Assembly: GCA_016929595.1 (NCBI GenBank) | Contig: JAFGIN010000054.1 | Location: forward strand, 16,071 to 80,070 | From: Chitinispirillaceae bacterium | GTDB taxonomy: Bacteria > Fibrobacterota > Chitinivibrionia > Chitinivibrionales > Chitinispirillaceae | Reading direction: 5' to 3' | DNA length: 64,000 bases | Part shown: positions 63,218 to 64,000 of the stretch, piece after piece | Layout: every line of letters starts with the position of its first letter | Numbering within the stretch: position 1 is the stretch's first letter | Program-made: the position numbers and the translations under genes | The notes under the pieces: generated by a model | What the model was told of the DNA's origin: nothing | What the model saw: the letters and a program-made list of their open reading frames with translations, nothing else | The model's database searches: none

Positions 63218-64000
63218 CTACTCTTCACTATACGACAGTGATTCATCCGAAAGTAAAACAGATCCATCGATGCCATCAAAAACAGTGTAGGGAGCACCAT
63301 CTTCTCCAGGATCGACAACAAGCGAATATTTTTTGTCTTTTTTAATATCTGTAAACTCAAGATCAATACAGTTATCACCAGGTACTTTATCATCCTTAAC
63401 GGTTTTAATAATTCTTTGCGAATCATCATCACTAAAAAGAACATAGGTATCATCGGCCGATTCCGGAGCTGATGGATCGATATGAAGCCGTACTTTAAAT
63501 CCCTCTTTCAGCACTACCGGTATTTCGCACCGCACACTGGCCTTACTCTTTGCGATCCCCTCAAACGCAAGTTTCGACTCTTCACCTTTGCCGCTCTTAT
63601 CGGTGACAACCCACTCTCCCCTGCCGACTCCACCCTGAATTTTTCCTTTAGCCGTATCGACGCACATTGGCGGCTCTTCCGACATTTCATAAATATCAAA
63701 GGTAATTCCTGAACCTTCAGGCATCCCCGTGACATCCGCCATGAGAATTATAGTATCACCAAAAGATGCTTTGTTCTCTGTATCCTCAACCCCATCCTGG
63801 TCATCCATCTTAACCTTAACCTCAACCTCATCCTCAGCCTTTTTCTTATGTTCCCAGCGAGGATTTGTAACCGTCACCGGCCCGCTCACAATCTCCAGAT
63901 CATCAGTAAGCGCAGCCTCCTCCACCGGGGCGCCGTTCTCTTCATTGCGCCATGATGGAACATAATCGGGAATGGAGCAAAAGTTCCTGCGGTGAACAAA
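63218..64000 (-). CDS. Partial gene: C-terminal Ig-like domain resembling VgrG/injection-system tip extensions
   Basis: The minus-strand frame is open to the window edge (first visible residues FVHRRNFCSIPDYVPSWRNE), so only the last 260 codons are seen. A beta-rich domain begins VTVTNPRWEHKKKAEDEVEV and contains GDTIILMADVTGMPEGSGI, TFDIYEM and GRGEWVVTD. I know this W-x-x-x-x-x...GD-x-x-x-L-x-A-x-V-x-G-x-x-x-G layout from C-terminal extensions of VgrG-type spike proteins and related effectors of type VI and contractile systems, but the resemblance needs a profile search. The acidic tail ends DGSVLLSDESLSYSEE. It lies upstream of the lipoprotein and the 1309-residue gene in the same orientation. 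Confidence 0.6.
   Translation of the reverse strand, partial: FVHRRNFCSIPDYVPSWRNEENGAPVEEAALTDDLEIVSGPVTVTNPRWEHKKKAEDEVEVKVKMDDQDGVEDTENKASFGDTIILMADVTGMPEGSGITFDIYEMSEEPPMCVDTAKGKIQGGVGRGEWVVTDKSGKGEESKLAFEGIAKSKASVRCEIPVVLKEGFKVRLHIDPSAPESADDTYVLFSDDDSQRIIKTVKDDKVPGDNCIDLEFTDIKKDKKYSLVVDPGEDGAPYTVFDGIDGSVLLSDESLSYSEE

Noticed and set aside
1..64000. CRISPR array or rRNA genes
   Set aside because: No regularly spaced identical repeats and no rRNA-like conserved segments were seen; the only tandem array is the CCGATA hexamer.

Overview
This window looks like chromosomal DNA of an anaerobic-type, polysaccharide-degrading, Gram-negative bacterium of the FCB group. Fibrobacterota (a Chitinispirillum-like lineage) is my best guess; this is inferred from gene content, not proven. 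The supporting evidence is: (i) several secreted enzymes end in the same C-terminal beta-sandwich tail, resembling type IX secretion (Por) sorting domains; (ii) lipoproteins, outer-membrane barrel-like proteins and a LysM protein; (iii) a GH10, GH30, GH16 and CBM4_9 repertoire aimed at xylan and beta-glucan; and (iv) flagellin-family genes. The DNA is AT-leaning, and genes are closely packed on both strands with AGGAGG-type ribosome binding sites.

Layout. 1-6.4 kb: a truncated Asp-box repeat protein, a CotH-kinase-like protein and a transglutaminase-like secreted protein, separated by repeat-rich intergenic DNA. 6.5-11.5 kb (minus): ResB and CcsA (System II cytochrome c maturation) followed by a two-domain N-acetylmuramoyl-L-alanine amidase whose second domain has lost its zinc ligands. 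11.7-15.5 kb: a RidA/chorismatase-like protein, then two flagellin-family genes with matching leader hairpins. 15.5-20.6 kb: dxs, an epimerase, an IS66-like MITE with an intact 8-bp target duplication, and an unusual P-loop kinase / DapA-family aldolase fusion. 20.6-26.1 kb (minus): a pair of translationally coupled envelope proteins, then a GH10 xylanase with a CBM4_9 partner. 26.3-33 kb (minus): tRNA-Asp, tRNA-Val, a DUF3098-like membrane protein whose stop codon lies in the tRNA-Val gene, a HAMP protein, a PgpH-type HD phosphodiesterase, a LysM protein, a small lipoprotein and aspS. 33-37.7 kb (plus): a Ser/Thr kinase with TPRs, a sigma-54 response regulator and a ferritin-like protein. 37.7-47.9 kb: metK, larC, rsgA, an orphan ABC-2 permease, two unrecognised secreted proteins, argS and a GH3-like protein. 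48-58 kb: GH30 and GH16 enzymes (divergent), a bifunctional class A PBP, a DUF72 protein and an LTA-synthase-family enzyme. 58-64 kb (minus): the most enigmatic block, containing a cut-off gene with an Ig-like domain of a type I associate with VgrG/contractile-injection cargo, a beta-propeller-like lipoprotein, and a 1309-residue orphan without a signal peptide that overlaps the lipoprotein by ATGA.

How the parts work together. The GH10, GH30, GH16 and CBM proteins form a scattered secreted plant-polysaccharide degradation set that probably shares one export route through the common C-terminal tail. The amidase, PBP, LysM protein, LTA-synthase-like enzyme, HD phosphodiesterase and GH3 protein concern the cell envelope. 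Housekeeping genes (dxs, aspS, argS, metK, rsgA) are interspersed. The best candidates for something undescribed are the 58-64 kb operon, the kinase-aldolase fusion, the paired flagellin leaders and the half-dead tandem amidase.
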